Assembly (NCBI GenBank): GCA_964393895.1
Contig: CAYMWP010000001.1
Location: 112,460-176,459 of the forward strand
Reading direction: 5' to 3'
Source of the DNA: B4-G1 sp964393895
Lineage (GTDB): Bacteria; Chloroflexota; Anaerolineae; B4-G1
Length of the DNA stretch: 64,000 bases
Position 1 is the first letter of the stretch. Every line of letters starts with the position of its first letter. A program made the translations under genes and the position numbers. Below, in pieces: positions 7,892 to 16,083 of this stretch. Below the pieces are notes generated by a model. It searched no databases, was not told the DNA's origin, and was given only the letters and a program-made list of their open reading frames with translations.

Positions 7892-8310
7892 ATCGACGCT
7901 GTACCTTCCTCGTCATCGCGCTCCATGACGCCGCCACTTCCATCGACGCGGTGCTCAGGGAGGACGATGGGGTTGCCGCGCGCATCTGCCTGAATGGTCC
8001 TAGGGCGGGGCGGGGGCCGAGGGGGCCCGTCGAAGGCCTCGTGCAAGCTCTTCGGCGCCGGCGGGGGGCCCGGGGGTTCGGCTGCCCAGTCCTCGAACTC
8101 TGAGGGCCTGCCCGGTTCGGGGGGCGCAGCGGGCTGAGAGGCACCAGCAACCGACCGCGCCATGACTGCTTCGATGACGCCGTCGTTGGCCTTGAACCTC
8201 GCCTCCTGCCCGAGGAAGTTGACGAGCAAGAACCGCTCGGTGATGCCCGTAGAGATGTCGAGCTCCTCGACGATCTTCATGACCTGCACCTGAAGGGTTA
8301 CCGGGGTCAT
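7888..8310 (-). CDS. Unknown protein with proline-rich middle
   Basis: 140 residues from an ATGA-overlapping start at 8310; longer in-frame readings are shadows of the neighbour. The N-terminal 55 residues are folded (MTPVTLQVQVMKIVEELD). A disordered Pro/Ala-rich stretch (residues 57-115, including PPRPPPRPR) and an acidic tail follow. Unrecognised. Confidence 0.7.
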   Translation of the reverse strand: MTPVTLQVQVMKIVEELDISTGITERFLLVNFLGQEARFKANDGVIEAVMARSVAGASQPAAPPEPGRPSEFEDWAAEPPGPPPAPKSLHEAFDGPPRPPPRPRTIQADARGNPIVLPEHRVDGSGGVMERDDEEGTASI

Positions 8311-8588
8311 GGGGCACCTGCCTTCCTGCGAGAATCGTCGACGTGGTTCTTCGCCTGCTGCGCCACGATGGTCATGTGCTTGGCGATCTGATGTGCGCTG
8401 ATGAGCAGCTTGCATTGCGCCCAGGAGCCCCGGTACTCCGGCTGGTTGGGGACGTTTATGTTGAACGCCATGCACGTCGAGTCGCACTCCCTCTCGGGGT
8501 TGAGGAAGCAGAACAGGGACTCTTCGTCCGCCTTGCGCACCGGCGCGGGCGCGAAGTACGGCCTGTCTTGGTCAGTTGACGACTGCAT
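8307..8588 (-). CDS. Unknown 93-residue protein with three cysteines
   Basis: FCFLNPERECDSTCMAFNI near residues 26-44 carries a CxL..C..TC cluster that could bind metal. The C-terminal half is one amphipathic helix rich in Lys, His and Ala. It overlaps both neighbours (4 and 17 bases). Unrecognised. Confidence 0.7.
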   Translation of the reverse strand: MQSSTDQDRPYFAPAPVRKADEESLFCFLNPERECDSTCMAFNINVPNQPEYRGSWAQCKLLISAHQIAKHMTIVAQQAKNHVDDSRRKAGAP

Positions 8589-8970
8589 TGATGCCCTCCG
8601 TCTCGATCTTGTCCCTGGTCTCCAGCAGCGTCACCGCTACCGCACGGGCGACGGCGACCAAGTAGGCGGCCATGACCTTCTTGTCTATGTTCTCGGAGTC
8701 GACGAACCCGTACTTGACCAGAAGGCGGCCGATCGGAAGCGCGCAGTCCTTGGCGATGGTGTTGCGCACGTCGGTCATGTACTGGCGCGTCAGCTCCTCC
8801 TGCGAGTCGCCCCCAAGTCCTCCTTGGATGTCCATGGCCACCCCAACCAAGTCCTGCACGGGGCCCTTCCACCCGCACTTGCGGCACTGAGCGCGCGACC
8901 CAACGAGCTGCGGAACGTCGAGAGCCGGGCTGTTGCACTGCGGGCAAACGTAGACTTCTTCCTTGCTCAT
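8572..8970 (-). CDS. Zinc-ribbon protein with helical C-terminus
   Basis: 132 residues. CPQC (residues 9-12) and CRKCGW (29-34) form an N-terminal zinc ribbon, followed by about 90 residues of helices including AAYLVAVARAVAVTLLETRD. This cluster holds at least six such four-cysteine proteins, so the operon may encode nucleic-acid or transcription adaptor proteins. No family recognised. Confidence 0.75.
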   Translation of the reverse strand: MSKEEVYVCPQCNSPALDVPQLVGSRAQCRKCGWKGPVQDLVGVAMDIQGGLGGDSQEELTRQYMTDVRNTIAKDCALPIGRLLVKYGFVDSENIDKKVMAAYLVAVARAVAVTLLETRDKIETEGINAVVN

Positions 8971-9431
8971 TCCAGCGTCCTTCCGATCTTCTTCAAGATC
9001 TTGCCGGAGCGCTTGAGAAGCTCCGGGTCGGCCCGCCGTTTGCGACTGGCCATGCGGCTGCGCACCCCCATGTCGAGCGGCTTGATCTCGAGCGGCCCGC
9101 GTTCGACCTCTTTGCGCAGGAAGTCGATGAGCTTCTCATCGGTGCGCCTCTCGTCCGTCTCAATGTACGGGAACGCCGTTTTGAAGTAGGCCTCGTAGGC
9201 CTCTATCGCTTTCTTCTTCTCCTCCGAGTCGAGTATCGCCGTGAACATCGCGGTGAACCGGTAATGCTCGATCTCCTCCAGTCGTTGAAGAAGCAGACGA
9301 AGTATGGACTCCCGAACTGACCCAATGCTGGGCGGTCTGCGTATCGTGTGGAGCAGGAGCTTGGCCCTGGTCCACCCTTCGGGAGTCCTCAGCCATTTCC
9401 CAGTTCTCCAGCTACGAACTTCCGGCGACAC
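8967..9431 (-). CDS. Unknown basic helical protein
   Basis: 154 residues, mostly helical and basic (ILRLLLQRLEEIEHYRFTAM; C-terminus SRKRRADPELLKRSGKILKK). It overlaps the 406-residue gene upstream by 43 bases. No motif; nucleic-acid binding is possible from charge only. Confidence 0.7.
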   Translation of the reverse strand: MSPEVRSWRTGKWLRTPEGWTRAKLLLHTIRRPPSIGSVRESILRLLLQRLEEIEHYRFTAMFTAILDSEEKKKAIEAYEAYFKTAFPYIETDERRTDEKLIDFLRKEVERGPLEIKPLDMGVRSRMASRKRRADPELLKRSGKILKKIGRTLE

Positions 9432-10609
9432 CTGACGTCGAACCAGAAGTAGTGCGTTCCAAGGCTAGCCAGCATGGGCAGCGGGAGTTTGGCGACCTTC
9501 TTGAACTTCTTCCAGAACAGTTCCCGGTCGAGGTCCCCGTCATTGTTGATGTGGCTCGGCAGCTTCTCCCCGTTGATGGAGTGCAACCCCGCCGCCAGAG
9601 CCATCAGGGAGTACTTGTCGAGGAAGTACTGCTCCGTGTACTCGTAGGTGCGTGCCTCCTCCGAGAGCATGGCCTTGAGCTCGAGCTCGATGTCGCCGCC
9701 CACGGTCATGAAGGTCGGCTCGAACTCCCCCGGGATGATGGGAACCCGCTGCTTGGCGTAGCCGTTGATCAGCATGTCGCTGATGCGGATCTCGTCTTTG
9801 ATCCGGCCCTCGACGATCTCGCGCTGCTTCTCGTTGTTGAGCAGGTTGCGGACCATCATCTGCCGAATGGTTCCGAAGTCGAGCGTGTCGAGGTGATCGA
9901 GGTCGCCCTCCTTGAGCTTGCGCTCGTCCTCCTCCGTCGGAGCCTTCTCCCCTTCGATGGGCCGACCTCCCAACCGGGCCGCGGCGCCGCCGGCGGCGTT
10001 ACTGGCCTGGGATTCGGCCACCTGCCCTTCCATGTCCTTGACGACTTGCTCACCATGCTGAGCCGCGGCGCGGGCTGCCTGCTGTTGCTCCTGCTGCTCG
10101 CGCTGCAATCTCTCCAAGCCCTCAACTGTCTCCGGACGCAGCTGCTTGAGCTGGCCCTCCGGACGCCGCACGAGGGATGTGCCGGGCACGTACTCCCCCT
10201 TGCGCATGATGCCGTACTTGAGCGCCAGCGATGGCTGGTTCATCGCCAACATGTCGCCCTGCCCCTGAATGAACTTGGGGTCGCGCCTCGCGTCTTCGTG
10301 CAAGATGTCGGTCGGGTAGATGTCGACCACAGTCTGCGTGTCGCCGCCCATAGCGGACTGGGCCATGGTGCGGCCCTTGTTGGCGCTCTCGTCGTACTGG
10401 TCGAGACGCGGGATGGGCGGCTTCGGCGTGACGCCTACCTGCTCGCCTCCTCGAGCTTTCTGCAGTTGCTCTTGATACGCCCGCGCCTTTGGGTGCAGCA
10501 GACGCGGGTCAACGTAGGGTGGGTTGTTCGGCATCTCCACCGTTTCGCCCGTCGGCTCGGGGATCGGGGCGTTTGGGGAGAGCTCAGGTCGTGGGTCTTT
10601 TCTTGCCAT
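9389..10609 (-). CDS. Unknown 406-residue protein, probable virion or assembly factor
   Basis: The longest gene of this minus cluster. The N-terminal 130 residues are Pro/Gln-rich and probably disordered, residues 160-200 are a Gln/Ala coiled coil (RLQREQQEQQQAARAAAQ), and the C-terminal 200 residues are a folded helical domain ending YFWFDVRCRRKFVAGELGNG. The disordered-then-folded layout is common in tail-assembly or baseplate proteins, but no family was recognised. Confidence 0.7.
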   Translation of the reverse strand: MARKDPRPELSPNAPIPEPTGETVEMPNNPPYVDPRLLHPKARAYQEQLQKARGGEQVGVTPKPPIPRLDQYDESANKGRTMAQSAMGGDTQTVVDIYPTDILHEDARRDPKFIQGQGDMLAMNQPSLALKYGIMRKGEYVPGTSLVRRPEGQLKQLRPETVEGLERLQREQQEQQQAARAAAQHGEQVVKDMEGQVAESQASNAAGGAAARLGGRPIEGEKAPTEEDERKLKEGDLDHLDTLDFGTIRQMMVRNLLNNEKQREIVEGRIKDEIRISDMLINGYAKQRVPIIPGEFEPTFMTVGGDIELELKAMLSEEARTYEYTEQYFLDKYSLMALAAGLHSINGEKLPSHINNDGDLDRELFWKKFKKVAKLPLPMLASLGTHYFWFDVRCRRKFVAGELGNG

Positions 10610-10655
10610 GGTGTTGTACGCCTGTTGTACGCCAAGACCTACCTGGCTCTTTTGC

Positions 10656-10958
10656 TCAGGTCAACTTCTTTCTGAATAGAACGCGGGGGTAGACGAAGGG
10701 GACCTTGTAGACCGGGGGCAGACCCCCACCGATTACCCGCAGTTCGCGGTGGGACCCGACGACCTGGTCTCCGCGCCGGACAGTGAAGAACGAGAACAGT
10801 TGCATGAAGGTGATGCCATTGATGGCCTTCATGTGCGCGGCGTGGGTAAGCCTGACGTTCTTGAAGACGACGTCGGTGCCCGTCTCCTCGAGCTCCTCTA
10901 CCAACCCGGCAATGCCGGCGATGCCCGGCACCTCAAGCGTCAGGTGGTCGGCAAACAC
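10656..10958 (-). CDS. Unknown 100-residue beta-rich protein
   Basis: The likely start is GTG at 10958, preceded by GAAGGG, which overlaps the upstream gene by 19 bases. An ATG at 11039 has a good GGAGGAG but would overlap by 100 bases and adds poorly protein-like sequence. The product is beta-rich (LTLEVPGIAGIAGLVEELEE, then VYKVPFVYPRVLFRKKLT). No recognised family. Confidence 0.6.
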   Translation of the reverse strand: MFADHLTLEVPGIAGIAGLVEELEETGTDVVFKNVRLTHAAHMKAINGITFMQLFSFFTVRRGDQVVGSHRELRVIGGGLPPVYKVPFVYPRVLFRKKLT

Positions 10959-11212
10959 CAGAAGCCCTTCGGCCCCTGGATCGGCTGAGATTGTGGGACC
11001 TCGATGATCATCAGGCTGTACGTTCCGCACTTCACACATCGCGTCTCCTCCGGCTTCTCAGGGTTGGGAGGAAGCATGTCGCCCACCTTCCAGCCGATGC
11101 CGGAAGTGCGCCACAAGATCTTGGTCCACTCGCAATTAGAGTTCTGGCACTTCGCCTTGTACTGAACGTCGTCCGGCCCCGTGAAAGCTCCGCCCTTCGA
11201 TTCCTGTACCAT
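10940..11212 (-). CDS. Small four-cysteine zinc-binding protein
   Basis: 90 residues with CQNSNC (about residues 22-27) and CVKC (near 58-61), a widely spaced zinc site. It starts at 11212 inside the end of the upstream gene (77-base overlap). Unrecognised beyond the metal site. Confidence 0.65.
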   Translation of the reverse strand: MVQESKGGAFTGPDDVQYKAKCQNSNCEWTKILWRTSGIGWKVGDMLPPNPEKPEETRCVKCGTYSLMIIEVPQSQPIQGPKGFWCLPTT

Positions 11213-11495
11213 TCTTCGCCTCCAACAGATCGACGATGGTCATCAGCACCTTGCGCTTGTCCCCCTGGGGGTCCTGCTCTCCCAGCTTGAGCCGGCCCTC
11301 CACGAGCGCAAGTCGAATGGTCTCGTCCAGCAAGGTGAGCAGGTGCTTGAGCTCCTTGCGCGCCCGCTTGCGCAGAATCTCAGCGACCCCCTTGCACATG
11401 GGGCACACGAACACCCCCAGGTACAGGTCCCCGTCTTTGGGAAGGGTCATCTCTCCGCAGTTCATGCACCGGATCTTGGGGTCTGGCGTGTCCAT
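11136..11495 (-). CDS. Zinc-ribbon protein with helical tail
   Basis: 119 residues from ATG at 11495; earlier in-frame codons are a shadow. CMNC at residues 9-12 and CPMC near 29-32 form a zinc ribbon. A basic helical segment follows (ILRKRARKELKHLLTLLDE). It overlaps both flanking genes. Function unknown. Confidence 0.7.
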   Translation of the reverse strand: MDTPDPKIRCMNCGEMTLPKDGDLYLGVFVCPMCKGVAEILRKRARKELKHLLTLLDETIRLALVEGRLKLGEQDPQGDKRKVLMTIVDLLEAKNGTGIEGRSFHGAGRRSVQGEVPEL

Positions 11496-11701
11496 ACCGT
11501 CTTGCCGTTCACTTTCAAAGTAGCGATGATCCTTTTGGGGATCGTCATGGTTGCCCCGCTCAAGTTGGCCAAAACGAGCGTGTCGGACGCGCCCGCCATG
11601 TTCTCCATGAAGAGCTTGAGCTGACCGAAGGGCATGTCCGGGAACACGTAGGAAGCTCCGAGCGTCGAGGTTACCTCGACTTTGATGTACTTCTCTGTCA
11701 T
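11462..11701 (-). CDS. Small beta-rich protein, unknown
   Basis: 79 residues from the ATGA-overlapping start at 11701 (MTEKYIKVEVTSTLGASY). The predicted fold is beta (ANLSGATMTIPKRIIATLKV), with no cysteine or membrane segment. An upstream ATG at 11737 would add 12 residues but lies inside the previous gene. Confidence 0.7.
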   Translation of the reverse strand: MTEKYIKVEVTSTLGASYVFPDMPFGQLKLFMENMAGASDTLVLANLSGATMTIPKRIIATLKVNGKTVWTRQTPRSGA

Positions 11702-12078
11702 GGCCCAACTTTGAAGAAGTCGTCGAGCGTCGTCCATCCGAGCTCGGCGCCGGGGTCAGGGGAAACGAGAACGGTGACCGGCACCTTGGCCCGCGCCTCG
11801 AGCTCGGCCTCGACCTCCTCGCGGGTGATGGGGCCGCCGACCTTGCGCATCACGGCCTCCTGCTCAGGGGGCCACGACTGAGGGAACGTGTAGTGCGGTG
11901 GGTTGGGCGCCCCCGCCTCGGTCCACCTGAGCGCCAACAGGCTGACCTCGACGCCATTGCGGCGCTCGATCACAGCCATGCTCGACTCGAAAGCGCGCAG
12001 CTCCGGCGTGTTCAGGGTCCTCTTCGCGAGGGTCACCAGATCCTCGTACTCCTGTTGCGACAGCGTGATGTCCGGCAT
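11698..12078 (-). CDS. Unknown 126-residue protein
   Basis: A helical N-terminus (LSQQEYEDLVTLAKRTL), a central strand region and an acidic middle, ending TLDDFFKVGP. No motif recognised. The gap to the upstream gene is only 18 bases. Confidence 0.75.
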   Translation of the reverse strand: MPDITLSQQEYEDLVTLAKRTLNTPELRAFESSMAVIERRNGVEVSLLALRWTEAGAPNPPHYTFPQSWPPEQEAVMRKVGGPITREEVEAELEARAKVPVTVLVSPDPGAELGWTTLDDFFKVGP

Positions 12079-12096
12079 TCTTTTTACCTACCAGCC

Positions 12097-12387
12097 TCAG
12101 GTGACGCCCCGCAAGTCGAGCACGGCTTTGATGATCTGCCGCACGTAGTCGCAGGGCTTGTGCATGGGAACGGCACCGCCTGGGGGGAAGACGGTGCCCT
12201 CGTCGAAGGTGCGTGCGTAGTGCCCGAGCTCCCCCTGTCTGGTCCTCCACTTGATGACCACGTCGAAAGATCCATCCGACCTGTTGGGAAAGTCGACAGC
12301 GTACGCGCCGGTGGCGGCACGAAGCCTGCTTCTCCACGCACCCATGCGCCTTCTGAGTCCTTGCAACTTCTGTCCGCGCAGGTCCAT
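12097..12387 (-). CDS. Unknown basic 96-residue protein
   Basis: Starts at 12387 after a CGGAGGAAGT ribosome site. A strongly basic N-terminus (GQKLQGLRRRMGAWRSRLR) is followed by a beta-rich part with DVVIKWRTRQGELGHYAR. No family recognised. Its start is only 9 bases from the likely start of a divergent plus-strand gene. Confidence 0.7.
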   Translation of the reverse strand: MDLRGQKLQGLRRRMGAWRSRLRAATGAYAVDFPNRSDGSFDVVIKWRTRQGELGHYARTFDEGTVFPPGGAVPMHKPCDYVRQIIKAVLDLRGVT

Positions 12388-12396
12388 ACTTCCTCC

Positions 12397-12822
12397 GTGA
12401 GAAAACCAGAGAAGATAGTACACAAGATTCTTCTTCGGCGCGCAAGATCCGCCGTCCACAAGATCTACGACGTGTGGAAGATCAAAGGAAGAGTCCCCGC
12501 AATCGCCTTTCTTTGGGCTGGCCAAGCGGTCAAGACGGACGACGGCAAGGGCATCATCGATGACCTGGTGATGGTGCCGCTGCCGGACAATCCGGACATC
12601 CGACAGACCTTCCTTCGAGACGCTGCACAGAAGGTGCGCCCGTGCGCCGTGCTGGTGTTGTGGCAAGAACCGGGGCGAGTGCTCGCCTCGTTCGAGTCGG
12701 ACGACGGGGCCGTCAGCTGGACCTGCGACATCCTTCCTTGCGGCAATAGTCGGAGGACACTGGCCCGCATCATCGAATCGAAGGGGGAGACGGGCCTGCT
12801 CAGTTCGTTGCGCCCGGCTTGA
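12397..12822 (+). CDS. Lone plus-strand protein inside a minus-strand cluster
   Basis: About 141 residues. It fills a 412-base hole between minus-strand genes and reads as a normal globular protein, with KGRVPAIAFLWAGQAVKTDD and then a strand ACAVLVLWQEPGR-like region. The start is uncertain: GTG at 12397 has no clear ribosome site and other GTG codons follow. It converges with the next minus gene, overlapping it by 23 bases. No family recognised. Confidence 0.6.
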   Translation: MRKPEKIVHKILLRRARSAVHKIYDVWKIKGRVPAIAFLWAGQAVKTDDGKGIIDDLVMVPLPDNPDIRQTFLRDAAQKVRPCAVLVLWQEPGRVLASFESDDGAVSWTCDILPCGNSRRTLARIIESKGETGLLSSLRPA

Positions 12823-13459
12823 ACGGGTCCTTGGGCTTCGCCTTATCGAACAGCTGCTGCTGCTCTTCGGTGACCTTCTCGAAAGTCTCTTCGACCTTCT
12901 CGAGAAACGACTTGTCCACGAACTTCTCCGATGCCCGCAACGCCCTGTCGCGGAGCCTGTCGGCGGTGGTGATGAGAGCAGGGATGCTCTCAACGACAGC
13001 CGCAGCGTAAGAGCCATCAAGGCCCTTCTCCTGCGCGCCCTCGCACAACTCAAAGATCTCGCCGTACGTCGTGGTGAGCTTGCCCACGACCTCGGCGGCC
13101 AGCTTGAGCTCGTGCATCTCGACGAGGCCCTTCGGCGCGTCGAACATGGGGGCGGTCACGGGCGTGCGAGCCGGGGTAGGGTGCGACCGGCCGTTCGACT
13201 TGCTCACCCGTTGCGGCTTCGGACGCGGCTTCGGCTCTTCCTCCTCCACATCGGGGACGAGCTTCTCGAGGGCCTTGATGTCGGCCTCGGTGATCTTCTT
13301 CCCAACGTAGTACGCGTCGATGATGTCGCGCCCGAGCTTCTTGGCCTCGGGAGGCCAGTCAATCCGACCGATGCCCTTCTTCGCAGAGCTCGCGCTCTTG
13401 TACGCCTTGTCCTTCAGCAGTTGAATCCAGCGCCTCGCGGTCAGCTTTGTGTACGCCAT
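12800..13459 (-). CDS. Unknown helical protein with proline-rich linker
   Basis: 219 residues: an N-terminal helical domain (1-70), a Pro/Lys-rich linker (75-105, EEEEPKPRPKPQRVSKS), and a C-terminal helical bundle ending FDKAKPKDPFKPGATN. The two-domain layout suggests an adaptor or structural role. Unrecognised. Confidence 0.75.
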   Translation of the reverse strand: MAYTKLTARRWIQLLKDKAYKSASSAKKGIGRIDWPPEAKKLGRDIIDAYYVGKKITEADIKALEKLVPDVEEEEPKPRPKPQRVSKSNGRSHPTPARTPVTAPMFDAPKGLVEMHELKLAAEVVGKLTTTYGEIFELCEGAQEKGLDGSYAAAVVESIPALITTADRLRDRALRASEKFVDKSFLEKVEETFEKVTEEQQQLFDKAKPKDPFKPGATN

Positions 13460-13709
13460 CTTTCTTTCCTTTCAGATAGGCCTTGCACTCGGTACCCGCA
13501 CGAATCAGCGCCTCTCCGATCTCACTGACGTACCTGTGCGGAATAGCAAGTTTCTTCTGCCCGACCGTGAGCTCCACGTTGATGTAGCTGCGCGTTCTGT
13601 CGTCCTTCTTCACGTCCCTTCGGACGATGGCGACGATAGTTGCCCAGAGCTTGTCACCTGGACGGATGAAGTACTGCTTGAGCACCTTCGTTGCAGCTGC
13701 TTTTCGCAT
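13359..13709 (-). CDS. Small basic beta-barrel-like protein
   Basis: 116 residues. The N-terminal 80 residues are beta-rich and basic (KLWATIVAIVRRDVKKDD, YINVELTVGQKKLAIPHR), recalling small OB-like folds. The C-terminal 35 residues fall in a 101-base overlap with the next gene and look unstructured. A nucleic-acid-binding role is possible but unproven. Confidence 0.65.
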   Translation of the reverse strand: MRKAAATKVLKQYFIRPGDKLWATIVAIVRRDVKKDDRTRSYINVELTVGQKKLAIPHRYVSEIGEALIRAGTECKAYLKGKKDGVHKADREALDSTAEGQGVQERELCEEGHRSD

Positions 13710-13767
13710 GAGTTATCGGCCTTTGGGCGTTCTATTCTTCTACTTCAGTGGCCTACCTGTGTCCAGC

Positions 13768-14454
13768 CTATTCCTCTTCTGTTCTGCCAGCAGAAGAGAC
13801 TCTTTGCAGGCTGCGAGAGATCCACCCCTTGATCTGCTCTTGCTCCTCTTTCGACATCATGGGGGCCTCGGGCAGCTCGATGCTGTTGTAGACCTGGAAC
13901 CAGAACATCACGCCTTTGGTGTAGTCGTGTAGCGGGGCCGTGTAGTAGCGGGCCTCCTTGAGCAGCTTGGCGTACAGCTTGGGGTCACCGGCGCGCACGG
14001 CCGGCCACGCCTTCTTGAAGGCCTTGTGGTTGCTCAAGATGGCGAGGTGGTCGATCAGCCCTCGCTCGAGCGTCTTGAAGGCGCGGAAGCGGCAGGCCGG
14101 GTGCTCCGGGTAGAACCACACCTTGCACTTACCGTCAGGGTAGTACCTGGTGATCTTCACGCGCTTCGGGTCGGCGGCCTGCATTGCCTCGGCGCTCGCC
14201 TTCGACAGCCTCTCCCAACAGGCGAAGTAGGTGAAGTTGTGCCCGTCGCCCTCGCGGCTCTTGACGTTGCCCACATTGAAGTTGTGCATCGACTTGCCCT
14301 CGCCCGTCTCGAGAGCCCACTGAGCCATGAGCACCTGGATGGTAGGTTTCGAGGGGGTCGTTCCGAAGTAGCGGACCCACGCCGTGTACATGGCGTCCGC
14401 CATCTGCTGCCGGGTTACCGGGGTCTTTTCATGAGGAAGTTGTTCTTGAGCCAT
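13768..14454 (-). CDS. Glucosaminidase-like peptidoglycan hydrolase (endolysin candidate)
   Basis: 228 residues from ATG at 14454. Residues 15-70 match the FlgJ/glucosaminidase pattern: a helix with VLMAQWALETGEGK, where the Glu of ALETG is the expected catalytic acid, then NFNVGNVK, where family members read N(L/F)xGxK. A long alpha/beta C-terminal half follows. Such enzymes cut glycan strands of the cell wall. There is no signal peptide, so it would need a holin or act from the virion. It overlaps the upstream gene by 40 bases. Confidence 0.7.
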   Translation of the reverse strand: MAQEQLPHEKTPVTRQQMADAMYTAWVRYFGTTPSKPTIQVLMAQWALETGEGKSMHNFNVGNVKSREGDGHNFTYFACWERLSKASAEAMQAADPKRVKITRYYPDGKCKVWFYPEHPACRFRAFKTLERGLIDHLAILSNHKAFKKAWPAVRAGDPKLYAKLLKEARYYTAPLHDYTKGVMFWFQVYNSIELPEAPMMSKEEQEQIKGWISRSLQRVSSAGRTEEE

Positions 14455-14852
14455 TCCGGTTCCGCTCCTTCCGGGATATCGCTCAAGGGTACCGCGCTCT
14501 CCATGACGTCGTCCATGTGCCTTCCCTCGCTCGACTCTGCGCTGTACCCAAGCATGCCCATGTTTTCGAAGCACGCTGGGATCAACATGGTGTCCGAGTC
14601 GAAGTACACCTCGTTGCGGCCCCACGTGATGCAGTACTCGACGTTGAGCACCTTCGCGACAGCGATGATTGCACCGTCCATGCAGAAGACCAAGTGGTCC
14701 CCCTTTTGGACGTGGTCGTTGTACGCATCGTCCGCTTTGATGGAGGTAACCCCCGCCCGCCACTTGTAGAAGAAGAACCACGAACGCATGTCTCCGCCGC
14801 TCTTGATGGGGTCTTCCCAGTCAGAAAGCATGGGGTGAAGGATGTATCGCAT
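14415..14852 (-). CDS. Unknown 145-residue protein
   Basis: First gene of the left minus-strand run, after an AAGGAGATAG ribosome site. It is rich in aromatic residues (RSWFFFYKWRAGVTS) and beta-rich in the centre (GDHLVFCMDGAIIAVAKVLN), with a long acidic C-terminus. Divergent from the lipoprotein gene at 14906 across a 53-base gap that probably holds both promoters. No family recognised. Confidence 0.75.
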   Translation of the reverse strand: MRYILHPMLSDWEDPIKSGGDMRSWFFFYKWRAGVTSIKADDAYNDHVQKGDHLVFCMDGAIIAVAKVLNVEYCITWGRNEVYFDSDTMLIPACFENMGMLGYSAESSEGRHMDDVMESAVPLSDIPEGAEPEWLKNNFLMKRPR

Positions 14853-14905
14853 CTTCTATCTCCTTGTGGTAGGTTCTTCCGACAGTCGTACCACAGGAGG
14901 AATAG

Positions 14906-15211
14906 ATGAAGAAGAGGCTTCTACTGGGCGCGCTGATGGGGGCTCTGCTGGTCACGGCGTGCGGCCCCAAAGGCCCCGGGCCCCGACCGACGCCGGAGGT
15001 CGACGACACAGAGTTCTGCGACCCGGCGTTCGAGAACCTGAAGGCGAAAGGGTGCGAGGAGGCGTTCACGCCCGGCGGCACCCCCTACAACGTGTTCTGC
15101 AAGGAGACGCATGAACAGGGCACCATCATGCTCAACCCCCGCTGCGTCGCCGAGCTCACGACGTGCGAGCAGATCGATGACTGCACGTACTCCAACGAAG
15201 GGGACCAGTGA
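14906..15211 (+). CDS. Small secreted lipoprotein
   Basis: 101 residues after ACAGGAGGAAT. The signal peptide MKKRLLLGALMGALLVTACG ends in a lipobox (LVTA-C, lipidated Cys at 19). The mature part carries six further Cys, probably disulfide-bonded outside the cytoplasm. A phage lipoprotein could be an outer-membrane spanin or a superinfection-exclusion factor, but no coiled coil is seen. It overlaps the peptidase gene by one base (TGATG), suggesting a joint role at the envelope. Confidence 0.75.
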   Translation: MKKRLLLGALMGALLVTACGPKGPGPRPTPEVDDTEFCDPAFENLKAKGCEEAFTPGGTPYNVFCKETHEQGTIMLNPRCVAELTTCEQIDDCTYSNEGDQ

Positions 15212-16083
15212 TGCCCGCCATCGTTCATGACCTCGGGTTCCACCCTGACCAAGTCAAGTTCACGTGCCGGGACAACCCGCCCAGCATGAAAGACCTCGAG
15301 TACGCCATGGAGAAGGCCATCAAGGCCGGGCAGTTCTCCTGGGACAACGCGGACGAGCACGTCATCAAGGAGTTCACGCCCGTGTCCAACCAGGGCGCGC
15401 TGGGCTCCTGCGTCGCCAACGCATGGGCCGACGCGCTCGAGATCCTTCTCGGCATCGAGGGCAAGAAAGTGGTGCAGCTCAGCCGCCTGTTCATCTATTG
15501 GAACGCGCGTGCCGAGCACAAGGAAACCAACTGGGACAAGGGCACGTACATGCGCGCCGCCGCGGACGCGCTGCGCAAGCACGGCGTCTGCCCGGAGGAC
15601 CCGGCCGACCTCGGCGGGAAGAAGGGCGCCTGGCCGTACCTGATCGGCAAGGTCTTCACGCAGCCGAACACGCGCTGCTACCAGTACGGCTACGACAACA
15701 AGATCAAGGAGTACTACCACGTCGCGTCCAGTCGCAGCTCGCGCATCGAGGAGATCGTACACGCGATCCGGAACAACCATCCGATCCCGTTCGCTACGGC
15801 CGTCGACGAGGCCCTACAGTACTACTTCCGCAGGCAGCACAACGGAGACGACGCACTTGCTTTGCCGAAGAGCTCCGTTGGCCGGCACGCGATGATCATC
15901 GTCGGCTACCGTCGGCGCGCGGACGGCAAGTACGAGTTCCTCATCCGCAACTCTTGGGGCCTTGGCGGGCTCAGCGACGAGCTCGCGGGCCACTTCTGGA
16001 TGAGCGAGGAATGGATGCTCAGCGACGAGACGCGTGACCTGACCGTCCCTACCCGCATGGACCCTATCTTGCTGGTGGCATGA
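15211..16083 (+). CDS. Papain-like (C1) cysteine peptidase
   Basis: 290 residues from ATG at 15211. The family triad is visible: the oxyanion Gln and nucleophile in PVSNQGALGSCVANAWADAL (Cys near residue 65), the His in GRHAMIIVGYR (near 225), and the Asn in LIRNSWGLGG (near 250). The residue after the catalytic Cys is Val rather than the usual Trp. No signal peptide or propeptide is apparent. Next to a lipoprotein and a phosphatase it could process virion or host proteins, or act on the envelope; this is inference. Confidence 0.85.
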   Translation: MPAIVHDLGFHPDQVKFTCRDNPPSMKDLEYAMEKAIKAGQFSWDNADEHVIKEFTPVSNQGALGSCVANAWADALEILLGIEGKKVVQLSRLFIYWNARAEHKETNWDKGTYMRAAADALRKHGVCPEDPADLGGKKGAWPYLIGKVFTQPNTRCYQYGYDNKIKEYYHVASSRSSRIEEIVHAIRNNHPIPFATAVDEALQYYFRRQHNGDDALALPKSSVGRHAMIIVGYRRRADGKYEFLIRNSWGLGGLSDELAGHFWMSEEWMLSDETRDLTVPTRMDPILLVA

